The position numbers and the translations under genes were made by a program. Below, piece by piece: positions 10,561 through 22,350 of a DNA stretch of 64,000 nucleotides. The stretch is taken from NCBI GenBank assembly GCA_013399875.1, contig VXAZ01009370.1, positions 376,015 through 440,014 on the forward strand, read 5' to 3'. The first letter of the stretch is position 1. Each line of letters opens with the position of its first letter. This stretch comes from Gymnorhina tibicen. Its lineage: Eukaryota; Chordata; Aves; Passeriformes; Artamidae. The notes under the pieces are model-generated. The model saw only the letters and a program-made list of their open reading frames with translations. It was not told the DNA's origin and did no database searches.

Positions 10561-12674
10561 CATGCTGGGAGCTGCGCTGAGGTGAGGAGGAGCGAGAAGA
10601 GCTCCCCAGACAGCACAAATCCCTTGGGTGGGTCCATCCTGCCGGCGCTGGGAGGTCTTTGGGTGAGTCTGTAGGTAATGCCAGCGTTCCAGTTCAGCAT
10701 TGGAGTGTCCTGCACCGCTGCCCTGGGCACTGAGCCCTGACCTCCTGCGGGCAGAGCATCCCCTCTGTGTGATGTGTGCCACCCCAGCTGTGGGACTCCT
10801 CACCTGAGCTCACCAGGCCGTGCTGCCATCCGAGGTGAGGATTACAGCTCTGGTAAGACACACATTAACTCCACAAACTCACTAGAAAGCACCAAGTGCA
10901 GAATAGATGCTGAGCATCCTAAGGATTGATTTTAAGAGATCACTGTGGTGGTAACCCATAATTAACAGCCTATAGCATTACTTTTTTTTTGAAATTACAT
11001 GCAGGCTTTGCCTGGAGGCACGGGATGGTTGATGGGCAAGCTGAGAGCCACCAGCACTGACTGCCCATCTCTGATGGGTGACCACGAGGGAGGTTTGGGT
11101 GGTGTAGGCTGAGCTGGTTTGTCTGGCATCTCCCAACTTGTGCTGGCCACAGGCATGAGCAAGAGGGGGTCACATCCTGTACCTCATTTTCCCCCCCAGT
11201 ATGGCTGTGGAGCAGCATTTTGTAGATGCCTCTGCGGAGTCTTGTCGTGTGTCTTCCCTGACGGCTTTGCCAGTGCAAAGGGAGTTGTTAGCAAACCTCC
11301 CCTCTGCACACCACACACAGAGAAGGTGCTCAGGGAGGATGGAACCCCGCTGCACAGAATGCTCAGCTCCGGCAGATAAGGTGGTTCTACATGTCTACCC
11401 TGAAACTCCAACCCCAAGCATGTTCCTGACCCGTGCAGAGACCTCACAACACCTACAATACCCCTCCAGCCTGGCTGCACCTCCTCTTCCTTGCTTCTCT
11501 CCTTGGGAGGAGGAGGAGAATAGCTCATGGGACTGAAGCAGGTTTGTTCCCAAGGTGAGGAAGGCACCAGGTTCCCCCAAAAGCCACAGCCTCCTCACAC
11601 ACACCCTGTTTCCATGACCGCTGTTTCCTGGCTTCACAGTTATCTCGGGACAGTCCCCAGGTCCTGTAACCAGTGTTAAATGTAATGAATGATCTTGTCC
11701 TCCTTGTTTGTCTCCTCTTTAGTGTAACACTGTAATTAACTTAATTACCAACAGATTCTTTTTTTTTTTTTTTTGTAACTTAAAATGGAAATTAAATTTT
11801 GCACCAGGTTTTACAGGCTGTTAACGGGAATCGAATAATCAAGCCTGACTCCAAGTCCTTGAAAATGAGTATTAAAAAAGGTCTGAATTTGCATATTCAT
11901 GTTTTTAATAGGGTTCAGAAGGTATATTTGCAACTGATGAAAAGGATTAATTAAGCTTAATTTGCATAGGAAGAACAGTTTAACCCCTTGCATCCTAACA
12001 AGGCAGAGACTGACAATTTGAATTCCATGGTTTGATGCTAGACAGACACATAGGCTGAGAGCAGTGGCCTGCAGAGCACCTTCCTTCCACTCCAGGAGGA
12101 CAGAACTAGGAGAATACAGGATCCCAGCATCATCCTGGCATGGCTGGTCCCCCTGTGCCCACAGCCACCTCCAGGTTTGGGCTCCATCTCTCTGCCGTGG
12201 TGGTTTGTGACCTGGGTCTCCCATGGTGGTGCCACCACATCAGGCTCTGCGCTAAACACGCTGCTCCTCCTGCTGTGAGCTGGGCTGGGCAGCTCTAAGA
12301 GATTAAAGAAATCGTTTCAGTGCCGCCAGCTCTGTGCCCTGAGCTGCTCACAGCAGGGCTGCCTGTAGCCAGCACAGGGTGGGAGAACCGTGGCTGGTAG
12401 GGGCACCAAAACCTTCGACTCCTGATCTCATTTCCAACTTCCTTTTTTCTCAGTGAGGCTGACCCTACTCGCGGGTTAAAGGCTCTGTGGGAATGTCAGA
12501 CCAGGGTGAGACTCAGTGAGTCCTGCCCTGCTCCCAGCCACTAGTCTGTGACTGGTCAGCTGGTGACAGCATCCCGAAAGTCTGGGGCTTGTGCAGCTTC
12601 AGAGGAAGGGTCATAGAGCTGCCTGCACCCTCAATCCCAGCTGGCACCTCTGGCACGGAGGAATTAGCAGGGCC
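10561..12674. other. Intergenic, no gene seen; AT-rich candidate element at its end
   Basis: No reading frame here resembles a known protein. Apart from a 16-base T-run at 11759-11774 and the motif-rich AT block at 11700-11975, I see nothing specific. Confidence 0.7.
11700..11975. promoter_or_regulatory. Candidate enhancer: homeodomain and POU octamer cluster
   Basis: The AT-rich block carries TAATTA at 11733-11738 and 11742-11747, TTAATTAA at 11947-11954, and the octamer-like ATTTGCAT twice (11887-11894 and 11960-11967). TAATTA is the homeodomain core and ATTTGCAT the POU octamer. Such clusters are common in conserved neural enhancers, and ELFN1 is a neuronal gene 11 kb away. AT-rich DNA also gives these motifs by chance, so function is unproven. 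Confidence 0.35.
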
Positions 12675-12800
12675 TTGCACAGCTCGGTCTAGTTGTGATG
12701 TAAGAAAAACATAAGCCCTGCCCATGTCTGGGGGAGGGGGTTGGAACTAGATGATATTTGAGGTTCCTTACAACCCAAACCTTTCTGTGGTTCTGTATAA
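12675..12800 (+). repeat. CR1 LINE 3' end, diverged
   Basis: A cggtctagt...ccctgcccatg segment leads into ggttggaactagatgatatttgaggttccttacaacccaaacc and ends in ttctgtggttctgta, matching the avian CR1 3' end with substitutions and a short insertion near 12700. It is a 5'-truncated old copy. Confidence 0.85.
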
Positions 12801-13812
12801 CCGTCCCAAATCAATCTCTCCTCAGCCTGGAATGCAGAGTGGGAACGTTACGCTTCCCGGGGCCTTACAAAGCTGAGAACAGAGCACAGCTTTGAGTCAG
12901 TGCCTGAATATTGCTAAAAAGTGGCAAAAAATAAATAAATCAGGCATTCATTTTGCTTCAGCAGGTGGTGCGCTGCGTTCCCCTCGTAACGCTTTGGTGG
13001 CGTGCGCTGCTAATTATTTTTGGGGTGGAATTTGCCGCGCAGAGCGCACGGGGTTCATTAGACAGAGATGGCTTTGAAGTGGCGTTCGGAATTAATGCTG
13101 GCATATGTAAATGTTTCTTGTGCCACGGAAAAGCTGGCTATAAATGATGCATGAGGTCCAGTGAGAGAGATGCTCGCTTTGTTTACACACACCCATTGGG
13201 CCTCGTTATGCCAGGAGCAGGCAGAGGAGGATCGGCAGAGCCTTCGCAGACCGTGGAGCTGCTGCCCTGCTGTACGTGAGCGTTTCACTGAAGTTAACAA
13301 GGCGCCTTTAGCACGCCACATCCCGAGTTTCCTCCCGTCGGAAAGGTGTTTAAGCAACCCATCAAGGCTGCTGCTGTCTCTGTGCTCAGTGCTTTCCCCG
13401 GGTCCCCCCAGACGGTGAGGAAGGAGGACACGTCCTGCACTGTAAATCATCAAGGTCCTGACCTGGATGCCTCCCTCGAGCAAAATCTGCCTCGGGGTAG
13501 AGGCACTTAGGGGTAACACTGGGGTGAGGAGTCCTTGCTCACCTCCTCCTGCTCTCACCTGGCTCATGCTCTCAGCACAGGGTCCATAGGGCCGTGCTCG
13601 CAGCAGCGTTGGGGAACGCTGCATTTAAGGAGAAACAGAAAGAAAGCACAAAGCCCAGAGCACAGCTGAGAGAGCAGGAGGCAGTGCCTGGGGCAACAAG
13701 CCAGGGGAATGTAGGATCCCTCAACCCCCTGTCCCCACCAAAGGCTTTTGATGATGGCCCTTCTGCTGCTGGACATGTCCCAGAAAAGCCAAGTTCAGCC
13801 TTATGCCCTGGG

Positions 13813-13862
13813 GGGTGTTATCCCAAGAAATGCTTTCATTTGGGTGTTATCCCAAGAAATGC
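13813..13862. repeat. 29-bp tandem duplication
   Basis: The 21-base string from 13813 to 13833 recurs exactly at 13842-13862, a period of 29. The identity suggests a recent slippage event. Confidence 0.9.
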
Positions 13863-15640
13863 GAGGTGGGAGATGAATTCTTTTGCATCTCTTCTATAAA
13901 GCCGCAGGACCCCTCTTGGATCACCCAACAGTGAGGTGGAAAAACAGCTCCCTAACATCTTCTAGGAGTTTGTCTCTGCTGCTGGGATTGGGATTGTTGT
14001 TCACCCATGCTGGGACTGAACATGTTTCAGGCTGAATGGTTCCATCCTGACAAGAGCTTCCTCTTCTTGGCTGCTTCCCTTCAGGCCTGAGCAGGAGCAG
14101 CCCCCAGACCCTTGGCCACCCCCAGACAGCTGGGGGAGTGTGTGTGGGGCAGCTGCTCGGGCACTTCTCCGCTCCTCCAGTGCTGCTGCCAGGAAAAGAG
14201 GCTGGAAATCACCGAGGTGCAAGTGTGTCATGTTTTCTCTGCAGAGTTTATGAAACTGCTTGCTCATCAAACACCAAAGGAACTGTTTGCTTTTTGAGTA
14301 AAACAAATATAAAATGCTTTCCTCTTTATTGCTGCCCAAAGGGCTGCCTGGTTCCCTCAGCCTCTGCGCTTGCCAAGGCCACCGGGCTGCACAGGCGGGT
14401 GTCTCTGAGCCCCAGTCGCCCACCCCAGCCACCCATGGACAAGTGCCCTGCAGATTCCACATCCCTGCTCATGTGGCCCCCAGCCAGTCCTCCACAGAAA
14501 CTCCCTGTCATAGGTCTGGTCTGGACAAACTCAAGGAAGGAAGGAGCCGAGCACGAAGCTGTGACCAAGTGCTGAGCGGATTTTGTATTTTCCTACTTCC
14601 AGCTGTTTATTTACCAACATGCTGGAGAGCAGTGATCACTTCCTCATGCCTTATTGAGAAGCTCAGCTGTGAAATAACTAAATGAGCCATCCCTTTTTAT
14701 TAGCCTTTGGACTGAGCAGAGCAGTAATCAGTTAATGGCTGACCAGTTTTTGAAGATGCTAAGCACATTACAAGTGCTAAGTATTATTATTTTCCCTGCA
14801 ATGCTTTATTTTTCCCTCTGAATACTCAGTTTAAATAACCCTTTCAATTACATTATCTGGTTCCATGCATTCTGCTCAGATTAAACACGGTGCCACTTAC
14901 GATTCACCCACCTCAGTGGCTTCCAGGTCTCTGCAAGTCTCATCCTAACTTTTGCCTCTCAAGCTTGGGCTGACACAGCCTTTGTTCCTGGTCCAGCATC
15001 TGCCCCAGCTCTGCTTTGGCTTCTTAAATTCAAATGCATCCACATCTCTTTCCGTTGGGCACTTCAACCTCCAGCTCCTTGCTCTTGCATGCTATTTTTC
15101 TTTCTTAATAGGGGAACATCTTGCATCCTTTCCCTTTCCTTGCAGCTAAATTAGCTCCCTGGATAAGCTGTCTCCTCCCACTTGCTGGCATCTTGTGATG
15201 TTTTGGTTTATTCTTCTTCTTTGTGAGGGCTTTGTGCTGTGCTGCCAACCGATCTCTCTCATCAGACCTGGGGGTCTCGACCCCTGTATGTCCGTGGCTT
15301 TGCAGAAGAGTGGGACTGGCTCAGACTTCACACCAGTGGGTGAATCCATCTCCTGACAGCTTCAGAGCAGCAATGGATGGACCAGTCCTTCACAGCCACA
15401 GGTGGGCTCTTCTGGGTGTGCTGTTCTCCAGAGCCACCCTGGGGCAGGGACTTCTCAGTCACCTCAGCCAGAGGAGCCTCACGACTGTATCCGAAAGGGT
15501 GTCGCCATCTCAGGTGGTTTCTGGAGCTCCCAGCTCTGCTCCAGCGCCTCCATCTCTGCTTCTCCACTCCTGACAGCTGTGCTGGGACATGTCTGGTCTT
15601 CAGGACCCAAGTGTGAGATGGTGGGAGATCAGAAGCCAGT

Positions 15641-15680
15641 CCATCCCTCAGCTCACTGTCCATCCCTCAGCTCACTGTCC
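15641..15680. repeat. 19-bp tandem duplication
   Basis: The string catccctcagctcactgtc occurs twice back to back with period 19 and no mismatch. Confidence 0.9.
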
Positions 15681-18120
15681 TCCCTGGCTGCGAGCTCTGC
15701 CAGGGAAATGCATTTGGAGTGGCCATACCAGGCACCTGCCCTCCCCAGCCTCTGCTGCCAGTCTCCTGGCACATCATACCCAGAGCCCTGGTATCTGCAT
15801 CTGTCTTTTAGGAGCTGTGATCACCCTGCAAGGCTGGAGGCAGCTGTGGAGCAGCTCAGGTCTTGTCAGCAGTCAGCGCATGAAGGGTTTGTCGTGCTTG
15901 GGGCTGCCGTGCTTCTGCCTGGGATTTCCCAGGCAGAGATGTGTGTGTGTGTGCAACCTCTGTGGTGGGTGGGAGTGTTGTTACAGCCAGAATGATCTGA
16001 GGATATAACTGAGATAAGGTTTGTATGGAGAGGTAATAAATTGCTGCACCTGAGATGGCTGGGGAAGAAACCCAAAACACCACGGTTTTTGTGCACACAA
16101 GCTCTTCGTCAGCCTAAGCTGAGCTGGACACGTCAGGGGTGTTTCAGATGGATGGTGGCAGATGGTTTGTGCCCATGGCCACTTTTCCAGGGGGTTGTTG
16201 GCTCTGCCAGCCCCTTGGAGCTGCTCCCAAGAGCTGCTCTGCTGCCACTCCTCCAATCTTACTGCAACACAAATCCCAGATGGGGCAGGAGGGCACTTTT
16301 GGGACAAGCAGACTTTAAGCTCCAGCTTCAGGGAATGGGAACCTTTGTGTCTTGGCTCCAAATGTGGTGGAACAAGATTAATTAATTTAGCTGCATCGCA
16401 TGAAGAGTGCCAGTGTTTACTTGTGAGACCACAGAGGAGCTTTCGCAGTACCCAGAGAGGCCTCCCGCGTCTGGATGGGCTGGGAGCTCCTGATTGCAAG
16501 GCAGGAAATGCCCAAGGAGAGCTCTGCTGTGTGAAAGCAATGCTGAGAGAGAGGCACAGATTTAAGAGGCCCCCAGCAGAGACAAGCTGCAGGCACCACA
16601 CACAAAGTGAGGCATTCCATCGCATCTCCGCAGATCAGGTCAAGCCGGCCAGGGGCTTCTGCAAGGATGGAGGAGGCTGTCAAGGCTGGATGCTGTGGCC
16701 GGATGAGCCGGGCTGGAGGGCTGCTAGGAAAGCGAGTGAGGTGGGAGGAAATGTGGATGTTGTATGTGGGGCTGATTGCTTCCTTTCACAGCTGAAAACA
16801 CTGAGGGATATGATAGACCCAGAGGAGAGCCCAGGAGATAAGCAAGACAATGCAGGGGACAGCACTCACAGATCTTAATGGATGAGACGGACCTGGAGAG
16901 AGGAGCTCATTAGAAAAGGGCATTGCATGGTGAAGGGAGGACAGGCTGTAAGCCATGTGAAAGCTGATAAAAGACAGAAATGGAAATCTTTTCGTCCCAA
17001 AGAAAGCAAGGATGGAGCACGTTAATGAGCTCTTTAATGGCAAGGCAAGTAAAGGTGAGCAGCAAATGGCTGTTGCCAGACAGCTGAGCTGAGTGTGAAA
17101 AAACAGATGTTGGTGGGATGTGAGAAGTGATCGGCTCTCACAGGAACAACAGCACAACCTGTGATTAACATTCCCACTGAATTATTGAAAAGGCACACAC
17201 ACAAACTTGGAGGCTTGGCAGGCTCCTCTGGTTACTCTGCAGGGACAGGGAGGTTGCTGAGGGATGGAAACAGGCATGTTCACATCCAATTTGAACCAAA
17301 TAGGGGCCAGCAAAACTGAAGTAAAAACTGACATCCTGCTTGGCTGCTCCCCAAGTGTTGAAAATCCACACCCCTGGTACTTCTGTGCCTTCTCATCCCT
17401 TGCACAGAGGAAACTGAGTCCAGAGACCTGGCTTCACTCTGGATCAGATGGTTTCCCTCCATTAAGTTCTGCACAGGGGGGAAGGTGGGAACGGGCAAAA
17501 CTCTCAAGGCAGCATTTGTATAATCTCTACCACCCTTCTGGTGGTGCTGGTGAGCTGGCTGAGAGGGGTAAAACAGAGGCTGTGACACAGAGGAGATATG
17601 AAAAACTGGAGCCTAAGTACATTCAGGTGAAGCCAAAGTCACTGCTCCAAGCCAAGGAGTTGGGTTGGTTTCTCCAGCAGCGCTGGCCATGCCCACCAGC
17701 ACCTTCACCACCTTCAGAGCCTCGGGCACTGCTGGCATCAGGGGGTTGGAGATGAAGGAAATTAAATGTGCTGTACACCTCTCTCTGGAGAGCAATTTCA
17801 TCTCAGAACACTTACCCAGAAAAATTGACCCAGGGCCCATGGTGGAAAGCCTGTGGTGAGGAAATGGGGAGAGAGGAGCTGGAGGAGAGGCTGCAGCACC
17901 TCCAAAGCCCGCACCTGCCTGGCCGTGGCAGTGTTGCAGCCATGCTACAAGACCTGTTCACACGCCCTATGCATTTAAGGTAGGATCAGTGCTTTTCCCA
18001 AATAAACCCTTCCTCTCCTGAAGCCCATCCCCTCCTCTCTCCTCTGCTCTGTCCCCATCCCGTGTCCATGTGCATCCACGTGCTCACAGCTCCAAGCTTT
18101 GGGGGGGTGACACTGTCCCC

Positions 18121-18660
18121 AAAGGGCACTGCAGAGGAGAGGGGCACGACGCGCACCAAAGAGGAGCCGAAGCCAAGGTGCGCAGGTCCCAAAACGCGCA
18201 GCAGGGCGCTGCTGCACCCGGGCGGGGTGTTGTTGCCGGTCCTCCCCCTGACGAGCACTCACGGATGCAAATAAATTCTGACTTGGGCTCCCAAATTCCT
18301 GCTCTGCTGGCTGCGCTAAAAATAGCCCAACGCAGTGCGTGCTGGCTTCAATCACCCTCATCGATCCGCGCTCCTGGGCCCGGGCCAGCCGCGCCGCAGC
18401 GCATCGCTCCCCTGCCTCCCGGACCCCTCCTCGCCCAAAGGATTTGTGTGGTGGGGCCACCTCCACCGCACCGTCCTCCACCCCTGCTGAGCCCCTTCTC
18501 CGGCAGGCGAGGTGATTTATGGCTCCAGAGCCCGCCGGGCAGCCCGGCTGCGGCCGGCGCCGGGCCAGCGGGATGTGTGTGCTCCCGGTTCCTGCGGAGC
18601 CACATCCACCTCCGAGACGAGCTTGGGCACCTCGGGTCGCGGGGCTCTGGGTTCGCCAAG
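18121..18660. promoter_or_regulatory. Orphan CpG island downstream of ELFN1
   Basis: I count about 47 CpG in 540 bases, with the densest part (18361-18660) near 31 in 300. The island lies about 4.8 kb beyond the ELFN1 stop on its 3' side. Long open frames on both strands here (289 codons each way) are explained by few stop codons in GC-rich sequence and show no domain. A + strand transcript starting here would run antisense into ELFN1. Promoter activity is inference. Confidence 0.5.
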
Positions 18661-20524
18661 AGCCAGCCCCGATCCAGGGAAGGACTGAGCTCAGGAATGG
18701 GCAGAGGGGAGCATTTGGAGGGGGCTTGGCTGAGGTGGCTGGGAGTGAGGGAAGATGCAGGAGCAGGAGCTGGCTGGGCTGCTGGAGCCCAGGGCTCTGC
18801 TTGGCTCTGGCATCGCCCAGGTGTTGGTGCTCGGGCTGATCCACAAGCAGCAGTGGGGCTGGAAGAGAGACGGCTCCCTGGCAGCCCTAGGAAAGATGCC
18901 AGCACCCAGGAAGCACTGCAGGTCACTGGCTTGATGTGAGCAGAGCCGGTGAAGCCTGGCTTCTGTCTGTGTCAGGGAGGTGCCTGGGAGCACCTTCCCT
19001 TCTCAGGGCCCCCGTGCATCCTCACTGACCCCTCCCATGAGAGCTGCACCTGGTTTCATAGCAAACTCAGCTGAAGCCATCAGGAGGCTCAGATGCTGGG
19101 TGGGGAGGGGGGCAGTTCACACTTCCAACACGCATCAGCTCGGAAGGAGAAGGCAGCCCCCAGCTACCTCCCCTCTCAAGTGCCTTGCTGCATCGGGGAG
19201 GTGGCTGGGCAGGCAATGCCTGCCACCACTGCCACCCTGTGCTGCTCTGTGCTTCTGTCTGTGAGCACGGCCCTTCCCACAGGCCATGCTTTGGAACAGA
19301 TGGACACACCCAGCATGCACACCAGGGCTGGCAGGTGCCCTCAGGAATCCTGGGCTCAAATGGTGCATGTCTACATGAAGGGATGTTTCTGTCCTAATTT
19401 ACAGGTTTTTAAATAATATCCAGGCTCTAGATGCCACACAGGCTTTGTAACACATGGCAGGGTCCTTTGCTGACTCTGGGCCAGAGTGAGGACTGAGCCA
19501 TGGGTAATGAGGGCTTGGATTTACTCCCCAGCTAGAAGCTGTCCTTGCTGGGGTGCTGGGGGAGGGATCAGAGGAAGGGTTTTTAGTGCTGCCTTGGTTT
19601 TGCCCTTGAAGACAGGTGGTTGAGACAACAGCAGTTTAGTGGATACAGAAAGGGCATCAGCAGAACGTATTTCCACATGGCCCCAGGGCTGTTACTGTAC
19701 TGCAGGGAACTGTGATTTTTCTTCCCCTAGCCTCCCCTCCACTCCAACATGCCTTTCCTGTGCCCTCTCCTTTCTGCTTGGTGGGGAGCCCTCTTCCTTT
19801 GGATGAGTTTGGGGCAGCAGGAGCAGCCTGGCTGGACAAGGTACCACTTGTCTTTGCAGAAGCAGCTTGAGAGCTTTGGTGGTTGAACAGGAGACAAAAC
19901 AAAGAACAAAACCACCCAGCAGGTCACAGGTGATGGAATCCCCGCTCTGTCCTCAGAGGGCTCTGTAAAGCAGCTGCCTTGGAGGGGTGGAAGATGCTGC
20001 GGACAGAGTTCTCCAGGCCCTGTGCAGAGGCACCCCTGGCGCTCGTCCATGGGGTGGTGGCACTGGGGACAGTGGGACCTCTTCCCTTTTCTTGTCTGGC
20101 TTTTTTCACAGCTCATTTTATGGCATCTCCTGCCGAGGGATGTGGGCCACGGCTGCCAGGACTGCACCTTGTTTTGGAAGGAGGGCAAGGAGCTGGAAGG
20201 TGCTCAGCAGCCCAGGAGCCACCTGGAGATCTGTGGTGAGGCCCCACCAGCAACAGGGTACTGGGTGATGCCTTAGAGATACCTCAGAGATAGAGGGGCC
20301 TAGACTTCTTCTCATCCTCCTTTTTTCCAGTTGCAGACAGTTTTTGTGTGGGAAGTGTTTAATTTAGAAAGGCCAGCGCTGCTGTATCACATTCCTGTGT
20401 CGGTCTCTGTTGGTTTATGACCAGTGAAATCCTGGTGTGAAAACAGAATCAGGCTTTGATTTCATCTGCCCCTGCTGTTTTGCGCCACTAACAGCTTTGC
20501 ATTTCGATAGCAGCTTTTATTCTA

Positions 20525-20715
20525 GGAGCTAAATGGGCTTCACAGACAGGCAATTAATTAATTGAGCCTCCCCAGCCAGCCTCTGCCCTCAATGCCACAA
20601 GGAAGCATTTGCAGATGAGGAAACAGAGGCAGAGGAGCAAAATGAGTGGCCCCAGCTAAAGAGCTGAGCTGGCTGCTGCCTCCACAGCCTCACACTCTGC
20701 TGGCTGGGCCATTGC
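20525..20715 (+). repeat. Ancient MIR-like SINE
   Basis: The order gcttcacagacaggcaattaatt, then gcatttgcagatgaggaaac, then agaggcagaggagcaaaatg follows the arrangement of amniote MIR/CORE-SINE elements (a ctttacaaacattaatta-like part, then agatgaggaaactgaggca). It is heavily diverged, so exact ends and subfamily are uncertain. Confidence 0.6.
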
Positions 20716-20987
20716 TCCCAGCTCAGTGGAGAATGGTCACGGTGCCATTTCCAAACTGGTGTGGGAAGGGTCTCAATGCAGGGAGCAACTGAAGAAGTTC
20801 TTTGGGTATCTATCAGTGACTGTCAACACTGGAGCATCTGAGCCCAAATCAACTCATGAGCTGCCACCACTTTGGACCACCCCAGCCTCTTGATAAGGAA
20901 TCCTGTGAGACCACGAAAACAGTGCCAGGAGGCCCCATCACTGTTTCCATCATCCATCCTTGCTGACCAACTCTTTATTTCTCCTGG

Positions 20988-21142
20988 ATGGGACCTTGAG
21001 CAACCTGATTTAGTGGGTGGCATCCCTGCCCATGGCCAGCGAGTTGGAACTAAATGATGATGATGACTTTTTATTTTATAATCCTAGATGATCTTTAAGG
21101 TCCCTTCCAACCCAAACCGTTCCATGGTTGGTTCTATGAGGA
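20988..21142 (+). repeat. CR1 LINE 3' end with internal insertion
   Basis: The run gggaccttgagcaacctgat, then ccctgcccatgg, then gagttggaacta, then gatgatctttaaggtccctt, then ccaacccaaaccgttc, then ggttctatgag is an avian CR1 3' terminus. About 30 AT-rich bases (roughly 21053-21085, including a GATGAT slip run) interrupt the block that is normally continuous. Confidence 0.92.
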
Positions 21143-22350
21143 GGCACTCAGGGTTTGCAAGGAAAGGCTGTTTCAGCTGAAGGGTTTGCTTTGGTCCAGG
21201 TGCTACAGCTGAGATCTGGGGAGGGACCTGCCATGATGGCACTAAACAAGAGAGGGGTGACCCTCAACTCCCCCCTCCAGGTCCTGTTCACCACCTGGTG
21301 AGCAAGACACAGCCCCGGGAAGCTGCATGCTGTGGGCAGGATCTGGGGCTCCTGGAGGAGGTGGAGGAATGTGCTTTTGCTCAGGCAGAGTGAATGTATT
21401 CCTGGAGAAATTACCTGCCTTTTATTATGAAATCCTGCTAATGGTTTGTTGTCTACACAAATAACCACGGGGAATGAACTCATGCACTTCCCAGCCTGCT
21501 CTGTGTCTTCCTGGCTCAGCTCCTTTCTGAACAAACATAACCTTTTGCAAGAATACCTGTCAAAATCGCTTTGAAATATTGAAATAACAGGATGGGATAT
21601 GGTTTGCTCCTGGGCCCTAGTGCTCATCCATCAGGACTCAGGATGTCCATCCAAAGCGACTTGTGAGCAGGATGCAAGGGAAGAAGTTCTGGCAAGCAGC
21701 AGGGCCTCACAGGGCTGCGTTTGGGGAGCTTAGCACCTGACTGTGCTTGCTCCCTGGCCTCCCACACACTCACCTGGGAGCAGGGCAGCTCTCAGACCCT
21801 CATGAAAGCCTTGCTTTTTGTTGGTCATGGGGTGGGTGAGACATAGGGACTTGTGACTCAGCTGGAGCTGATCAGGACAAAATTGAGTCCTTTGGCCACC
21901 AGTGTGGTCTGGGAGTGCCTTCATGGCCTCAACGCCTCCCTTCTCACCTCGTGAGTAAGGCATCACCTGTGAGTATTTTAGAGATGGGGCAAAAAGCTGT
22001 GGAGCCTTGGACCAGTGTTGGACAGCAGTGGTTGAAGGGCACGTGGCTGCTTGGGTGGACCCATGGACACAGAGCCATCCCCTTCCCTTCCAGTCTCAGA
22101 GTGCCAAGGGCTGGTTGGGGATCCCCAGGGTGTCTCAGTATGGGCAAGCTGTAAGTGCTGAGTGTCTTTTACCTCAAAAGCAAGATCACCCCTCCATTCT
22201 CCCCTTCTCCACAGAGCAGCAAGAGGCTTCGTGCTCTAACTCATAACTGGCTCCCCAGCTTGAAAGTGGGGGGATAATCCACCCCTCAGTGGCTGGTCCC
22301 AAGGGCCACCACTGCCCAGACACATCTGTTTAGGGGCAGAGACCAATACC

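Larger units (their letters stand above)
12801..18120. other. Intergenic, no gene seen
   Basis: Ordinary non-coding DNA. Open frames up to about 240 codons occur in GC-rich parts (for example near 16.2-16.9 kb), but none resembles a known protein or shows domain structure. It contains a 29-bp tandem duplication at 13813-13862, a 19-bp one at 15641-15680 and an AT-rich segment at about 14680-14890. Confidence 0.7.
18661..22350. other. Intergenic, no gene seen; old SINE and CR1 copies
   Basis: Non-coding sequence between the second CpG island and the ELFN1 3' region. It holds a MIR-like SINE at about 20525-20715 and a CR1 3' end at 20988-21142. No protein or RNA gene is recognisable. Confidence 0.7.

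Noticed and set aside
16162..16878. 238-codon + strand open frame
   Set aside because: No recognisable domain, no promoter or splice context, and composition like the surrounding non-coding DNA.
17975..18939. Two overlapping 289-codon open frames, one on each strand
   Set aside because: They sit in a CpG island where stop codons are rare. The translations are low-complexity Pro, Ala, Arg and Gly strings with no domain, signal or family match.
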